This document shows, piece after piece, positions 1-12,292 of a stretch of DNA of 64,000 bases. The notes beneath the pieces were generated by a model. The model saw only the letters and a program-made list of their open reading frames with translations, had not been told where the DNA came from and searched no databases. The DNA comes from Sweltsa coloradensis (lineage: Eukaryota > Arthropoda > Insecta > Plecoptera > Chloroperlidae), in the NCBI GenBank assembly GCA_024449915.1, contig JAMZAV010000647.1:1-64000 (forward strand), written 5' to 3'. How positions within the stretch are numbered: the first letter of the stretch is position 1; the number at the start of each line of letters is the position of its first letter. A program made the position numbers and the translations under genes.

Positions 1-70
1 TTCAAAAAATTACTGTACATATTAATATCCATAAACTAACTTGTAAAGCAAATTTTTGAAGATATTGAAC

Positions 71-759
71 TGTTATGGCATGGCCCTCAATGTGGACAAG
101 ACTTGAAGTACTGTACTCTCTTCTCATGGTCTAGAAAACAGCCTCCTCCTCGGTTACGTCTCAATGATGTTGCCATACCATGGACACCGACTAATAGATG
201 CCTGGGCATAATGTTAGACCGTAAGCTTACGTGGGGCCCACATATTCAGTCAGCAACTCGGAAGGCAACCGGTAAACTCATCTCCCTGTACCCCCTTCTG
301 CGGAATGCATAGCTCTCGGTAACGGCCAGGCTCCGCCTCTACACGTCTGTAATCCGTTCAGTGGTGTTATACGCATCTCCTGTCTGGGGAGGATGTGCAG
401 CATCCCACCGCAACCGACTACAAATGGTGCAAAACAAGATTCTTCGTGTCCCTTTCTCTCCCTTGCTGGACACGAATGTCGAGGTTCACGCTGACCTCGG
501 TCTGCAAACCGTGGACCAATGCATTGCTGCACAAGCTGCCAGATTTTACACATCTCTAGAAGCGGTACCAAATCCCCAAGTATCTGCACTTGCCCACATT
601 ATTCCGAGAAGAAGCGACATATTCCCGCACCCCATTGCAGCTCTTGGACCTCGTTTCTTGCCTCCACGTCGTCGGGCACGGCTTCTGCGGGCTCGTCAAC
701 GTCTCATCGCCGCGCGTCGTCGAGTGGATGTAGTGGACCCACGACTAAGACCTCCGTGA
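71..759 (+). pseudogene. Jockey-clade non-LTR retrotransposon, end of reverse transcriptase ORF (decayed)
   Basis: Translates to the thumb and C-terminal part of a Jockey-type reverse transcriptase: CLGIMLDRKLTWGPHIQSA, a KLISLYPLL block, then LYASPVWGG and a typical LQMVQNKILR stretch, ending in an Arg-rich tail. The frame has an in-frame TAG at 310-312 and a frameshift near 100-106, where the ALNVDKT motif is in another frame. It is therefore dead and 5'-truncated, running in from beyond the left edge. The reading continues to about 759; the following bases look like its 3' UTR. It lies upstream of, or in an early intron of, the SANTA gene. Confidence 0.8.
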
Positions 760-802
760 CGATAAAAAAATAACTCCTTGGATGTCTCTAGTGGGACTTT
801 TT

Positions 803-1551
803 CTGCCACGGGTGCTGTTACTTATTCCACATCCAATGTAAAAATCTAGAGGTTTGTTTCCATTCCGGAGCTCGGCGGTATTTAACCTAAATCAACTGTA
901 CCTTTCACCAATCTCCATGCAGTGCAAGGACACTGTCCATTGCCCAACTCTGGCACACATCCGATTTTTAATTATAGGTGCTTCGCACCAGGCTCTAAAG
1001 AATACCATCGGAGAGTCTTCGAGCCCCACGACCATTCCCCAAAACAGACGTAGCCTACAATTTGACTTTCATATTGCTATTGTCAAATGTAAAAAAAATT
1101 AAACCAGAACATAATTGCACTTCTTTTGTCATATTATAAAATTTATAAATGCAATATGCCTTTTCAAGAATCACCTGCACTGCCACGGGTGCTGTTACTT
1201 ATTCCACATCCAATGTAAAAATCTAGAGGTTTGTTTCCATTCCGGAGCTCGGCGGTATTTAACCTAAATCAACTGTACCTTTCACCAATCTCCATGCAGC
1301 GCAAGGACACTGTCCATTGCCCAACTCTGGCACACATCCGATTTTTAATTATAGGTGCTTTGCACCAGGCACTAAGGAATACCAGCGGAGAGTCTTCGAG
1401 CCCCACGACCATTCCCCAAAACAGACGTACGATTTGACTTTCATATTGCTATTGTCAAATGTAAAAAAAATTAAACCAGAACATAATTGCACTTCTTTTG
1501 TCATATTATAAAATATATAAATGCAATATGCCTTTTCAAGAATCACCTGCA
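803..1551 (+). repeat. Two-copy tandem duplication, about 375 bp per unit
   Basis: The block 803-1179 is repeated at 1180-1551 with a few substitutions and a small deletion. The copies start at CTGCCACGGGTGCTG and end at TTCAAGAATCACCTGCA, directly head to tail. The first copy begins just after the Jockey relic, so the unit may be that element's 3' UTR or a separate retroposon. No conserved reading frame beyond shared ORF shadows. Confidence 0.85.
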
Positions 1552-1731
1552 TCCTCTATATCGCGTGCAAAGCATTATGGGAATCGAGTTTAACATCCGT
1601 CCTGCCATATGATCAGGTGTGTGTCGGACTGCGTTTTCCACAGAGTGCCTCAGTCTACCACACACCTGATCATATGGCAGGATGTATGTTAAACTCATGA
1701 TTCCCATATGCTATGCGTGTGATGTATAGGT
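1552..1731. mobile_element. Hairpin (foldback) MITE
   Basis: Two inverted arms of about 70 bp (roughly 1552-1623 and 1659-1731), separated by about 35 bp. The inner arm sequence CTGCCATATGATCAGGTGTG faces its reverse complement CACACCTGATCATATGGCAG. The arms differ at several sites, so it is not recent. No coding capacity. Confidence 0.75.
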
Positions 1732-1774
1732 GGTGGTGATGGGGTTGGTGATTCTTGTAACTGTCTATTCCACT

Positions 1775-2599
1775 CAGGGGATCAAACCAAAATAATTTTT
1801 ATTTCTGTTTTCGGTACAACATTATTTTTTCGGTTCGGTTTTCGGTTTGGTTTGACCTTTCTAAAAATAACGGTTTGGTTTGAACCGGTTCAAACCATTT
1901 TAAACCAGTTTGAACCAGTTTATTTTATTTTACATTTTATAAGGCAAAATATCAATAAAAGTATCATTTTTTTGAAAGTTGAAATCGTTTGAAGGGATAT
2001 TTACCAACATTAATTACCGATACATACCCACATCTATAAATTCCCAACATATATATATGCCCAAAGCTCAAAACCTGACTCAAAGTCCACATTCCACAAT
2101 GTTCCTCAGTCCAAATCAGGTCTGTGTCTGTAGAGGCCGATATGAGAGACTGGGATAATGAACGTTACGGGACTAAGGCAATCATGGGTGCGGTGACGGG
2201 GAGTGTCGCCTATTTACATTTAGCCTTACCACACTAAATTCAAGTGACCTTAATTTGATTTCCACGGTTAACAACAACATTCTAAAGTCGGCGTTTATGA
2301 AAGGTGTGGTAGGCAGGTGTCTTTGGACTTATGAAAAGAAGGTATGAGCCGGACTTGTGAAAGGGAAAATCACACTTTTTTTTTGCTTTTTCCCAATTTT
2401 CGCGATTTGACGATTTTTAGACTTTGTGACCGAAACTGCCCCCTGAACCGAAATTAACCGAAAAAACCCGAAATAAGAAATTCGGTTACGGTTCGGTTTT
2501 CGGTTCAGGCACTTTCTTATAACGGTTTTCGGTTCGGTTTTCGGTTCAGGAAAAATATCGTTTTTTTCGGTTTTTGGTTCGTACCGGTTCGATGCCCTG
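1775..2599. mobile_element. Non-autonomous hAT element with CGGTT-rich interior
   Basis: Terminal inverted repeats CAGGGGATCAAACC at the left and GGTTCGATGCCCTG at the right. Flanked by 8-bp direct repeats ATTCCACT (1767-1774) and ATTCCATT (2600-2607), one mismatch, as expected for hAT. Both sides of the interior hold many diverged CGGTT/CGGTTTT units. Length 825 bp, no transposase. Confidence 0.75.
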
Positions 2600-2607
2600 A
2601 TTCCATT

Positions 2608-3973
2608 CCACTGAACTTTGGCAATTATGAAAGAATAAACTGCAAGCTTTAATTTGATGTATGGGTATGACATATATAATGTAGCTTTAAATTTTGGCTA
2701 CGAGGTTGATAAAATCATGTTTTTGCCCAATACGAGTTTCTAGCAGCACTTCCATAGCCGCCCGTGACGCCACAGCCAAGATCGCAGTACCCACAAATAT
2801 CTTCTTAATCAACTTTATATGTTTTTGTTTTATTTTTGCACAAAACAGTGACATCCTACACCTATTAAACTTAATTTATTATGCAGGCATAGCTCTAGGG
2901 AATTCCAATATGTATGCACATGAGTCACCAAATGTTTAAACTCACAAATATCACCTAAGAATCGCTCCTCCTCCTCCAGCCTTTCGTTAAAAAAATCAAT
3001 AATCAATTTAAGTCATTGTCTCCCCAAGTTGGCAAGTTATCACTTATTACTCAGTAATATTGACATTTGAAAGTTTTTAAATACTAGTGGTGATATTGAT
3101 GTAGGCCTAAATTTTTCAAAAAAGTATTAATTTGGTGTTTTAATTAGTGGTAATGAGAAATGGTGATATAAAAACCCAAATTTTGCGTTTTGTTTTGCGG
3201 TTGCACAAAAATGGTCAAAAACGTTACTTAAAAAAAAGAAAAAAATTGAACCCCTTTCGTTAGGGGTGACATTGATTCCAAAAAGTTGGAATCTATCATT
3301 GTGACCCAAGAATCTATTAAGAATCGATTCCCAACAAAAAATAAAGATTTGTACGCACTATTATTTTTGTGGACTTTTTCCGCAGAGTCCGTGATACGCG
3401 CCGTTATTTTGGCGGTCTATTTTCGTGAAGCCTGTGATGTCATGGAACGCTGTTACTTTGTCGTCTGTTTACTGTACCGCCTGCCGCACGCGTAGGGCCT
3501 AATGTTTGTTCTGGACTGGCACCACCACCAAACTTGGTGTAAATTCTTGACCGGCACCTCCACCATCCCCCTACATTTTGCATACTAAAAGGTTAATTCG
3601 CGTTTTGACCAGTTTCATGCCATTTTGTTCGTTATTTCTCGCTATATGCAAGATTTCGCGAAATTGGGTTTTCAAAATGTGTTTTTTCTATCTCTAAATG
3701 ATGTAATTTGTCGACAATATAACATTTTAAAAAGTTTGCGAATTTAGTTATCACCATTTTTCACTACCTCTAGTTATAATAACCAATTGGTTGTGTAATA
3801 TAGTTTTATTACCATTTACCGGTGTAATTTTGATGGTAGGGGCCTACTAAATATAACCATTCTCATGGACCTACCCACCCCTATACCTCTATGTGGAATC
3901 CATTAACAAAGTAATTGTTGATAAATGATGTGAATGCTTAAATTGTTTGTCAATGCCCTTTGTACTTTTATAG
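2608..3973. other. Non-coding stretch upstream of the first exon
   Basis: AT-rich sequence with no convincing exon, RNA gene or complete element. Short open frames on both strands show no recognisable domain. The most upstream exons of the SANTA gene could lie here or left of the window, but I see no block with good splice sites and a biased frame. Confidence 0.5.
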
Positions 3974-4157
3974 AATGACTGTTCATATTTCAGATTCTGG
4001 CATCGAGTCAAAAGTCACTTCTGAGTCCGATTCTGGGAAGAATTTCGGACCGCTGAAGAGTAATACAGTGCATACAAATGCACCACTACCAGACACTCAT
4101 GAGCACATATTTACCAAACCTCGTCCAGTGCTTCCCAGTAGAGCTGGCAATGATAAG
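3974..4157 (+). CDS. Exon of the tandem-SANTA gene, upstream linker
   Basis: Open reading block ending at a good donor (AAG|gtgagt) in phase 0. It follows a pyrimidine-rich acceptor (cttttatag at 3965-3973). A second usable acceptor (atttcag) ends at 3993, so the left edge may be 3994. It encodes about 60 residues rich in Ser, Asp, Pro and Thr, with a stretch reading SDSGIESKVTSESDSG, and no domain I recognise. The phase 0 end matches the phase 0 start of the exon at 12293, so both fit one transcript. It is probably a disordered segment N-terminal to the first SANTA copy. There may be more exons upstream, outside the window. I am moderately sure it is an exon and less sure of the left boundary. 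Confidence 0.6.
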
Positions 4158-5149
4158 GTGAGTTTTCTTCATAAACCAAAGAGACCTCTGCTAGTGCGAT
4201 AAAATGTAGCAATTGTAGCATGTGTAGGTGTGTAGCAAAGTTCCGTGTCCGTTCCGTTCGTCTTTGAATTAGCGCCAAACCGGCGTAGTTCAGTCAATCT
4301 CACACAGATAGCAGCACTATATAAAGGCTGACTCTTTTACCGACGTAGTTTAGTTTTTTCCCCGATAAATTCTCGAACACGGCCATTTCACAGACGACTA
4401 CAAATAATATGAAGGCCTACAAATTGTCAAGGCGGTGCGCCGTAACAGAAATAGGCTTCTCAGCTGTTGTTTACTTCGTAAAACTGACGTAAAGCTCCTG
4501 AATGTTACGAGATGGCGAATCTGAAGGCGATTGTGCTGAATTTCCAATGAGCATGATATATTGTGAAATTCAGGAAGTGTTGTTGATTAGCTTGCAAATG
4601 ATGCAAGCGATAATAATGATGTGGATGAAAACTAGAGTACTTCTAACCAAGATAAAATAAGACAATGACACAAGTAGGGTTAGGCCTAGGGCTGGCGGGA
4701 ATATAAACTAGAAAAGCAAAGCATATGAACTAAAAACAATAGGCCTAGGCCTTCAATTTTGTGCATTCATGCGATTTTGGCCCGTAGGCAGGGTGCCATC
4801 CCCCGTAATACGGATTTAACTGGATCCGTACGGGCTAAATAAGCAAAATCAACTGGTGGCTCAATGGGTTAATTTAACTTCAGCAAATTTTTGACTAATT
4901 TTAGATTTTTCTGTTTTTGATAAATTTAGATTGGGCTACTATGTATTGATATTTTTCCACACCTTTCTTAACCATCAGCGATCCGGTTGAGTTTAGTCCG
5001 AGGCATTCTAAAAATAATTCTACCCCGAGGAATTATTTTTAGCAATATTCAACATCTGAATATTTTTTCAAATTTTCATTCAGGCGCAATTTTTCAAATT
5101 TTTATATTTTTATAATTTTTCAAGAAGCACAGCCCTTTTCTGCTCAACA
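4158..5149. other. Start of the first intron, no recognised content
   Basis: Intronic sequence with several TAGGCCTA-type palindromes (about 4683-4755) and long T/A runs. No exon, RNA gene or bounded mobile element is visible. Confidence 0.5.
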
Positions 5150-5551
5150 TAACAAAAACTTGTAAAAATACAGCCAAACCTTACACACTCAAAAGAAATG
5201 AGATCTAAAAAAAGGGCCAAGCTCATCTACCATCCCACATTTGCGCATTCTTAATTCATAAACGTACAGTGTCCCGTAACAACATCCTTGAAAAGCTAGG
5301 CAAAATAGAATTTGCAACTATTAATTTAAACGTAATAGTTCATCCGAATTCTTTTTTTCTAATTAATTTTAACGTAATGTTCATGCAAATTCTATTTTGC
5401 CAAGCTTTTCAAGGACGTTGTTACGGGACACTGTACATTTATGAATTAAGAATGCGAAAATGTGGAAGGGTAGATAAGCTTGGCCCTTTTTTTAGATCTC
5501 ATTTCTTTTGAGTGTGTAAGGTTTGGCTGTATTTTTACAAGTTTTTGTTAT
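5150..5551. mobile_element. Foldback MITE, about 400 bp
   Basis: Nearly the whole block is an inverted repeat: left arm about 5150-5330 and right arm about 5375-5551. The left outer end AACAAAAACTTGTAAAAAT faces ATTTTTACAAGTTTTTGTT at the right. The arms also share the inner GTCCCGTAACAACATCCTTG / its complement. TA dinucleotides at both outer ends fit a Tc1/mariner-type target. No coding capacity. Confidence 0.8.
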
Positions 5552-5649
5552 TTGTGGGATCTCATTACTTTTTCAAGTTCCATTGCAAATTATTTTTTTA
5601 AAATATAAAAATTTTATCAAAGTCGATTTAATTTGCTATGGTATTACGG

Positions 5650-8600
5650 ACCAATTAACAATAGAATGAAAAAATATAGGGGTCCAAAACTTGCTTTTTG
5701 TAAACAATGTAGGCGATTATTGTCACTATAACTAATACTCTGTTAACATACGACCTTGGGGGGAACAGGTTTTCCATAAAACGAGTTTTTTTCCCACCAC
5801 GAGGGGCGTGTGATACGGAATTTGGTGGCCCTAGACCGGAAAGGATCGAGATTTCGATAAAAAATACCCCCCGGGTTCGCGCGGACCCCCCCGTCTTCCC
5901 CCCCTTTTTTCCTCGAAAATGTCCAAAATTTTTCGCCGCGCCGGCGGGTTTTCTGCACTTTAAGGCCGGGAAAATTTTTCTAATTTTTGCGTCACCCGTC
6001 ATCTCTGGAGGTGGGCAATACGCATGGGGATAAGCGTAACCGTTTAAAAAAACGTCCCGTTTTCAACGCCGGCCCTTCACAGTGCCGAAATTTTTAAAAT
6101 TTTTGGGTAAACTCTAGAGCTTTGTTCTTTGGTGATTTTGAAGCTTTAAAGAGGATGCAGAAGAGAGTGAAAAATTGTCCCGGAAAATTTTTCGTTAAAA
6201 CCGAGAAAAAATTCCAAAAGTTTTCGTTTTTTTCATTGCTATTTTGAAATGTTCAAAAGTCAATTTTAGGGGCCCCAAAAAAAACTTTTCGTGTTTCAAC
6301 ACCTTCGTTAGGATGTATGAAATAAAGAAAAATAGTTTGTGTACCAAAAATCGAACCCGTCGAAAGGTACAATGTTGAATGACGTCGGGGACGTCCGATT
6401 TTAGACAATGTCCAACTTTATGGGCCGAAATAGACGGTAAATATTTTATCTCGAGCACAGATTGATTCACAACAATGTATCGATTCGCCCACGAATGATT
6501 TGTACGAAACTTTTTTTATTATTGAACTAGTTCGATACGATATGGAAATTACAAATTTGCCACGTAAAAAATTTATCTTCTGAAAATATTTTGCACCAAC
6601 ATTAAATGGGGTGGGCGGGGTGTAATAACCAAGATTTTAGTTGTAATGTTGTGCTATTAAAATCAAAATTATTCGGGAATTCCGGTAATGAACGTTTAAA
6701 CTCTTCGTTTTCACCCTCTGTGGGCGAAAATTACCTTTTACCTGTTATTTTACATTTTTTGTGGGCATCTTTTTCTGGATAAATAGGCCCCTTGGCGGTC
6801 GTAACTCAAAGGAGACTTATTTTTTGAAAACAAAAAATACACTTTGCACGCACGGGACATTTATCTACAGTTTCATAACAAACACTTTGTGTTTTGTAAC
6901 ATTCGGCCGTGTTTTTTTCCTTCCGACAAGAAATCCATGTGTAATTATTTAAAGAATGTAATAGCATTTTCTTATCCAACATGATTTTTTGGATGCCCCG
7001 AAACGGGCCCTTTTTCGATTTTTGGGTTTCCCTACCATGTTGGGCTAATTAATTAATATAACATCAATCTTAATAACAAATTTACTCCGTTCCACTTTTC
7101 AAAGGTCCTGAGCGCCGAAAATTACACTTAAAAATTAATTTGAAATTTCAAAAACTTTTAAAAAAAATTATTATCATTTTACATTTTGCATGCTTACTGT
7201 GTTGGGTGATACTGAGACCTATTTGTAGAAAAAATCTATTTAAAAATCTCAAGTGTTGTAAGAAGATTTGCAATGCTCTGCAAAAAATGAGGCCCTGAAA
7301 GGGTTTTAAGCCTACTATCCAATTCAAGAAATCAATTCAACACAATATTCACCTGAACAAGGTTCTGTGGAAGATAATGACATTCAAATCCAAAATGACA
7401 CAAAAGGTACTTAGAACTTGACAAGATCTACAAAAGCGTATGCGTGCTAGACATTCACCAGGTCAAAGGGTTTTTAAAGGGGCAATTTTGAGTATTTTTA
7501 AAATATAAATAAATGTAAATAAAATTAAATTTGAAATGATTTAATTTTATATAAATCAATGAACCACTACGGGGGTCGGGTTTATGATAAAGGGGCCAAT
7601 CGAGGACATCAACCACTGTTGAGGGCAATCCCAGACTATTTTTGTGTGAGGGGGGTGGGAGGGGGAAATGTAAAGTCGAGTTTTTCAATACTTAACTTTT
7701 AAATATTTGGAAATGTATTAACTTTTTTCGGTTTTTACGTCCAAGGGCCGCGTCCAAGGCATCCGAATTTCGAGGACTGTTTTGACTTAACCCGCAATGA
7801 CACAGTTTTGGGGGGGGGGGGGGCGACGGGGGTTTGGAAAAGGGATTTAATACATTTGATCAAATTTTCAAGCCTTTTGACGAAATTATTTTCAATACCA
7901 GTATTTCCGTCGTGATGGGCCAAGATAGGGGTTATGAACGAAGTGGGTGGTGGAGGGGGGAGTGAAGTCGACTTTTTTCCATACAAAAACCTTAAATATT
8001 TAGTGAAATTTAGGAACTTTTTTCGGTTTTGCTCTTTCAAAATTTTGTCACAGGGCTGCGTGCAAGGCATCCGATTTTCGAGGCTGTTTTGACTAGACGC
8101 CGCAATTACACAGTTTAGTGGGTGGGGGGGAGGGGGGGATTTTGGAAATGGAAATTAATACATTTGATCACTATCTTCAAATCTTTTGCAGAAAATTTTT
8201 TTTAATACCAGTATTTCCGTCGTGATGGGCCATGATGAGGGGATATAAGGTGGAAGAGGGAAGGGGGGGGGGGGTAAGTCGAGTTTTCGGTACATAACAA
8301 AAACGACAGGGACTGCAGGACGGCTAAAAAAACGTTACCATCATAATTTTTGCATTGGGAAATTGACGTGTTTTGACCCAGGACTACCGTCACCCTTTTT
8401 GGGTGCCAAAGGGGAATTTGGGATTTGAATTTTTTTCATTTTGAGTTTTTCGCCGAACCGAACCCCGTCACGGGCCCGGGTCCAAAAAAATAGTGAGGGT
8501 CTGTCAAATTTTAGACGTGTGTAAAAAATTTCTTTGAATTTCTCAAAAAAATGGGTTTGGGCATTTTGGTGATAAAAAAACATTTCTTTTCTCATAACTC

Positions 8601-10550
8601 GGGCAGTTTTTTTCTCCGTTTTCCCGGGGCCCTCTTGGGCTTTACGGAACCGGACTGACGAGGCTAATTTTTGCGTATCCCGGAATAGCGTCCCGGAAAA
8701 TTCGGCGTCACGGAAAAACCCGGAAAAATTACAAAAGTTGTCCGATTTGCCAATTTTTTTTCCAACAATGTTTCGGAGGTCGAAGCGAGTCCATAAGTGT
8801 TTCGAAAAATCGTTGGTCCCTTTTTGGGAAAACCAAAAAAAATTACTTTGTTAATAAATTTTGCAATTGTTGTCCAATCTCCGCCATCTCGGACACTACG
8901 GAACCGGAAAGTCAGACGCCGACATTTTGGCGTCCCGGAAAAAACCCCGGAAAAAAACCAAGTGGTACCAAAATCAAAATGTTTTTTTTAACAAGTGTTC
9001 AGGAGGGCAAGGCGATTCCGAAAGCGTCGTGCAAAATCGAACGTCAAATTTTTGGGAAATCCAAAAACATTTCTTTTCTCAACAACTCGGGCAATTGTGG
9101 GGGGGGGGGGGGCGATTTTGGAAAAGGAAAATTAATACTTTTATCAAAATCTTCCAGCTTTTTGCGGAAAATAGGTTTAATACCAGCATTTCCATTGTGG
9201 TGGACCATGACGTGGGGATATGATGGAGGGGGAGGGGGAAAGAGGGTGTAAAGTAAGTTTTTTAATACATAAACTTGACTATTTAGTGAAATTTAGTAAC
9301 TTTTTTCGGTTTGCTCTTTTTCCCAATTACGTCACAGGCCGCGTCCAAAACATCCGATTTTCGAGAGTTTGATTGGAGGGGGGGGGGGGGGAGATTTTAG
9401 AAATGGAAATAATACATTTGATCAATATCTTCATGCCATTTCATTTTTGGGGCGATACCAATGGCGTCAGAGGGATTTACGGCCCCTTTTACTAATTATT
9501 TTTATTTTTAAATTGTTGGTCTATTTTGGAAAAATCAAAAAACACTGTTTCTTTTAATAGCTCTGGCAATTTTTGTGGGGATAGGGTCCATCTTGGGGTC
9601 TTTGGAACCGTATTGGTCGAACGCAGCAGGGGTTATTAACAGGGGTTATTTTTTAAATTTTTAAATAATGTGATAACATTTTTTTACTACATCCTCTTTT
9701 ACCCGCAGCTTCGGAGCGGCGGGTAGGTCCGGCGACGTTCCGAAAAAGTGTCGGAAAACAAGGAACGTCAGCAAATTTAACTTTTTTATTATTCCCTTTG
9801 GGCCCTGCATTTGTCGCCTCAGATTTATACTGTTTAATTACCATTGCCGAGAATGAAGAAAAAATGGGAAACTGTCTCGGTTTTGCGATTTTTCCTCATC
9901 AAAGGAAATGTAAAACCTAACATGGTAATACAACCGAACCCTTTAATTTCAATAATCAGGCAACGGCTAGGAGATTCACGCCTTCGGACGGGCGAGACAC
10001 ACCAGTATGTTACTGGATCGTTTCATAGCTTGGGGCCCGCCTTGGCCGGTCCCGACCGCGTCAAATCTGGAGCATCACATTCTGTCAAGGTCAGGACCGT
10101 TCCGAGGATTGACGTAAAGTGGCTCATGACGTGGCGCAGGGAATGTATCGATAGCAGCATTGCATACAAGTGAGTATGCAGTGGCGTCTTTCACATCAGA
10201 GTCCCGAACAATTGTCCCAGGAAAACATTTCTCAAAACATTTTACAAAAAAGACGCAAAAATGTTCCGATTTCGAAAATCTTTTTTCACCGTACTTAGAG
10301 GCGGCGGACAGCGTCCGGGGGGCCGTACCGAAAGTGCCCCGTAAAACAAATTTGTCCCAGGACTTGGGATAAACGACAAACGTTACCGCAAACAAACCGA
10401 ATCGCGGCCGTACACGACCGATTCGCGATTTTGTCGGCGTCAACGAGGTTTTTCCAACTACGAGGTATTCCGAGTACGAAAGGTTTCCACGCCCTCCGCG
10501 TAGCGGCTTCAAGCCGCGCTTGCGCGACTTGTCACGTAACTATAGTTACT
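5650..10550. repeat. Degenerate repeat array with poly-G tracts
   Basis: A 4.9-kb block built of diverged copies of a few sentences. One (ATACCAGTATTTCCGTCGTG, then a G-rich tract, then AAATTTAGTAAC-like text and GCATCCGATTTTCGAG) recurs near 7749-7960, 8056-8280 and 9160-9430, with a spacing of about 307 bp between the first two. A second (ACTACGGAACCGG ... GTCCCGGAAAA) recurs near 8640-8700 and 8885-8960. Long G runs sit at 7808, 8123, 8265, 9097 and 9377. Many ORF shadows arise but none has a recognisable domain. The block lies in the first intron. It may be an old satellite or several nested copies of one element. Confidence 0.55.
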
Positions 10551-10554
10551 TGTT

Positions 10555-10745
10555 GATTGTATGCCTGTATAAGGCTTATTTTAAAACCTTTATTTGGATG
10601 CCTTCCAGCAATTTTTTTTAACTTTTTCTTTCAAAAGAAATTACATCACTATTACCTTAATGTCCATGTAAAATATGAACGTTGTAGCCCCCACTCGTTT
10701 GGTCAGAATCGCTGGGCAATTGAAACTGACGAATTAGACAGTAGT
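10555..10745 (-). mobile_element. HINE-like fragment (family D)
   Basis: Matches, with some divergence, the block at 52613-52740 (TACCTTAATGTCCATGT ... CGTTTGGTCAGAATCG), which is part of a longer rolling-circle-type element. Only this internal piece is present. Confidence 0.6.
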
Positions 10746-10758
10746 AGCCAGTAGTAAT

Positions 10759-11272
10759 TAACATCCTTAAAGTGATTTTGAGCATGTTTCAAGTAATTTT
10801 TTCACCAAGAAGGAATGTTTGTACACCAACCAAATTTGGCATGTGTTGTCAGGTACCCAAATCCCCTTGATTTTGATAGTTTTTAAGTTCACATCACGTT
10901 TCATGGCGGTTGGGTGACACCTCGAAATCACCCCAACTCTGCTTGCTGTATAAGGTGCGTGAGTGTGTACAGTGTAGCGCACCGCGGCTCGGCTGCGGCG
11001 CCCTAACGGGCACCTAGATAACATCCTTTAAGTGATTTTGAGCATGTTTCAAGTAATTTTTTCACCAAGAAGGAATGTTTGTACACCAACCAAATTTGGC
11101 ATGTGTTGTCAGGTACCCAAATCCCCTTGATTTTGATAGTTTTTAAGTTCACATCACGTTTCATGGCGGTTGGGTGACACCTCGAAATCACCCCAACTCT
11201 GCTTGCTGTATAAGGTGCGTGAGTGTGTAGCGAACCGCGGCTTGGCTGCGGCGCCCTAACGGGCACCTAGAT
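10759..11272. repeat. Two-copy tandem duplication, about 260 bp per unit
   Basis: 10759-11018 is repeated at 11019-11272, nearly identical over the full length. Each unit starts TAACATCCTT and ends with a GC-rich piece (CGGCGCCCTAACGGGCACCT). The few differences are a 6-8 bp indel near the end and single substitutions, so the duplication is young. Confidence 0.9.
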
Positions 11273-12292
11273 GTTAACTTCTTCTCTTCTTTTCACATGC
11301 CCACGGCCACAATTGACATTTTTCATGTCATCATGTGTTTTCTAGTCATCCAGTAGAGATAGAACTACTGTTTCCTCCGTTCCATGCCATTTGGCATTTT
11401 GTCCCTTTCAAGTTTTTATTGCTTTGTTTGTTAACACAAATAAATACCCAATTTTTCTGTCCCTTGGCCTTGATGTTGTGTTAATGAGTGTCTACTGTAC
11501 TTATTGTGTAGTAATCCTGCCTTCTCCATGAAACAGCAAAATGAACTCCATAACACCAAACTTGAATTGTTGACAAGTTTTTAGGAAATCGACATCAAAT
11601 CCTTACAATTGTATTTGTTAAAATTATTTTATAGTTTTTAAAATACCGGTAGGTATGTAGTATGTATGTATTACTACATTATAGGCCTGTTATAAATTAC
11701 AATTAACGTCCAAACGTATTATTAGGCCTATGTACCGGTAACTATAACGGGATAACCCCAATTTAACCTAAATATTTCTAATGAGTAAGAAGAGTAAGAA
11801 GTTTGTTTACTTACTAATTACCATTGAACTTGTCGTAAATACTGGGAACTGATGTCGCTATGAACATACCTTTAATTATGGTGAATGTCCGTTTTTTTTT
11901 CCAATGTCCACAAAATTAAGACACTTCTGTATTACAGTGTACGATAAGATAAGTCTTTATTCATCTCCAGTTCAAATACATAATTATGCATTTCATATTT
12001 AGCCGGTTACGGCCCATAGAAAGAAGAAGAATACCCACCTAGAGCCGGAGCTCTATGTGTGCACTTTTAAAGCACTTTTAAAACATGTTCTGGAAGAAGG
12101 CCTACTAACTACTGACAACCTACCTCCCCCCCCCACACACGCACACTCACTCAAAACATTACAACATATCAAATGAAATTTACAGTCTCATCCCAATTTT
12201 TACTTGCCTACCAATATTTAATATCCATGAAAAATAAGTAAGTTTTGATAGGTAGGCCTATTATTATTACAAAATGTCTTCTTTATTTTTAG
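11273..12292. other. Intronic sequence before SANTA copy 1
   Basis: No exon or complete mobile element seen. A possible antisense LINE 3' tail lies at about 11938-12000 (GATAAGATAAGTCTTTATTC). Several TAGGCCTA palindromes occur. Confidence 0.45.

Noticed and set aside
2329..2673. 114-codon minus-strand frame with repeated EPK-type text
   Set aside because: Comes from the CGGTT-rich interior of the hAT element 1775-2599.
5655..6002. 115-codon minus-strand frame
   Set aside because: Low-complexity GC-rich and A/T-run sequence, no domain; likely a shadow in the repeat array.
9844..10512. Frames of 109 and 145 codons on opposite strands
   Set aside because: Part of the degenerate repeat array; no domain, and no splice sites or start context that support a gene.
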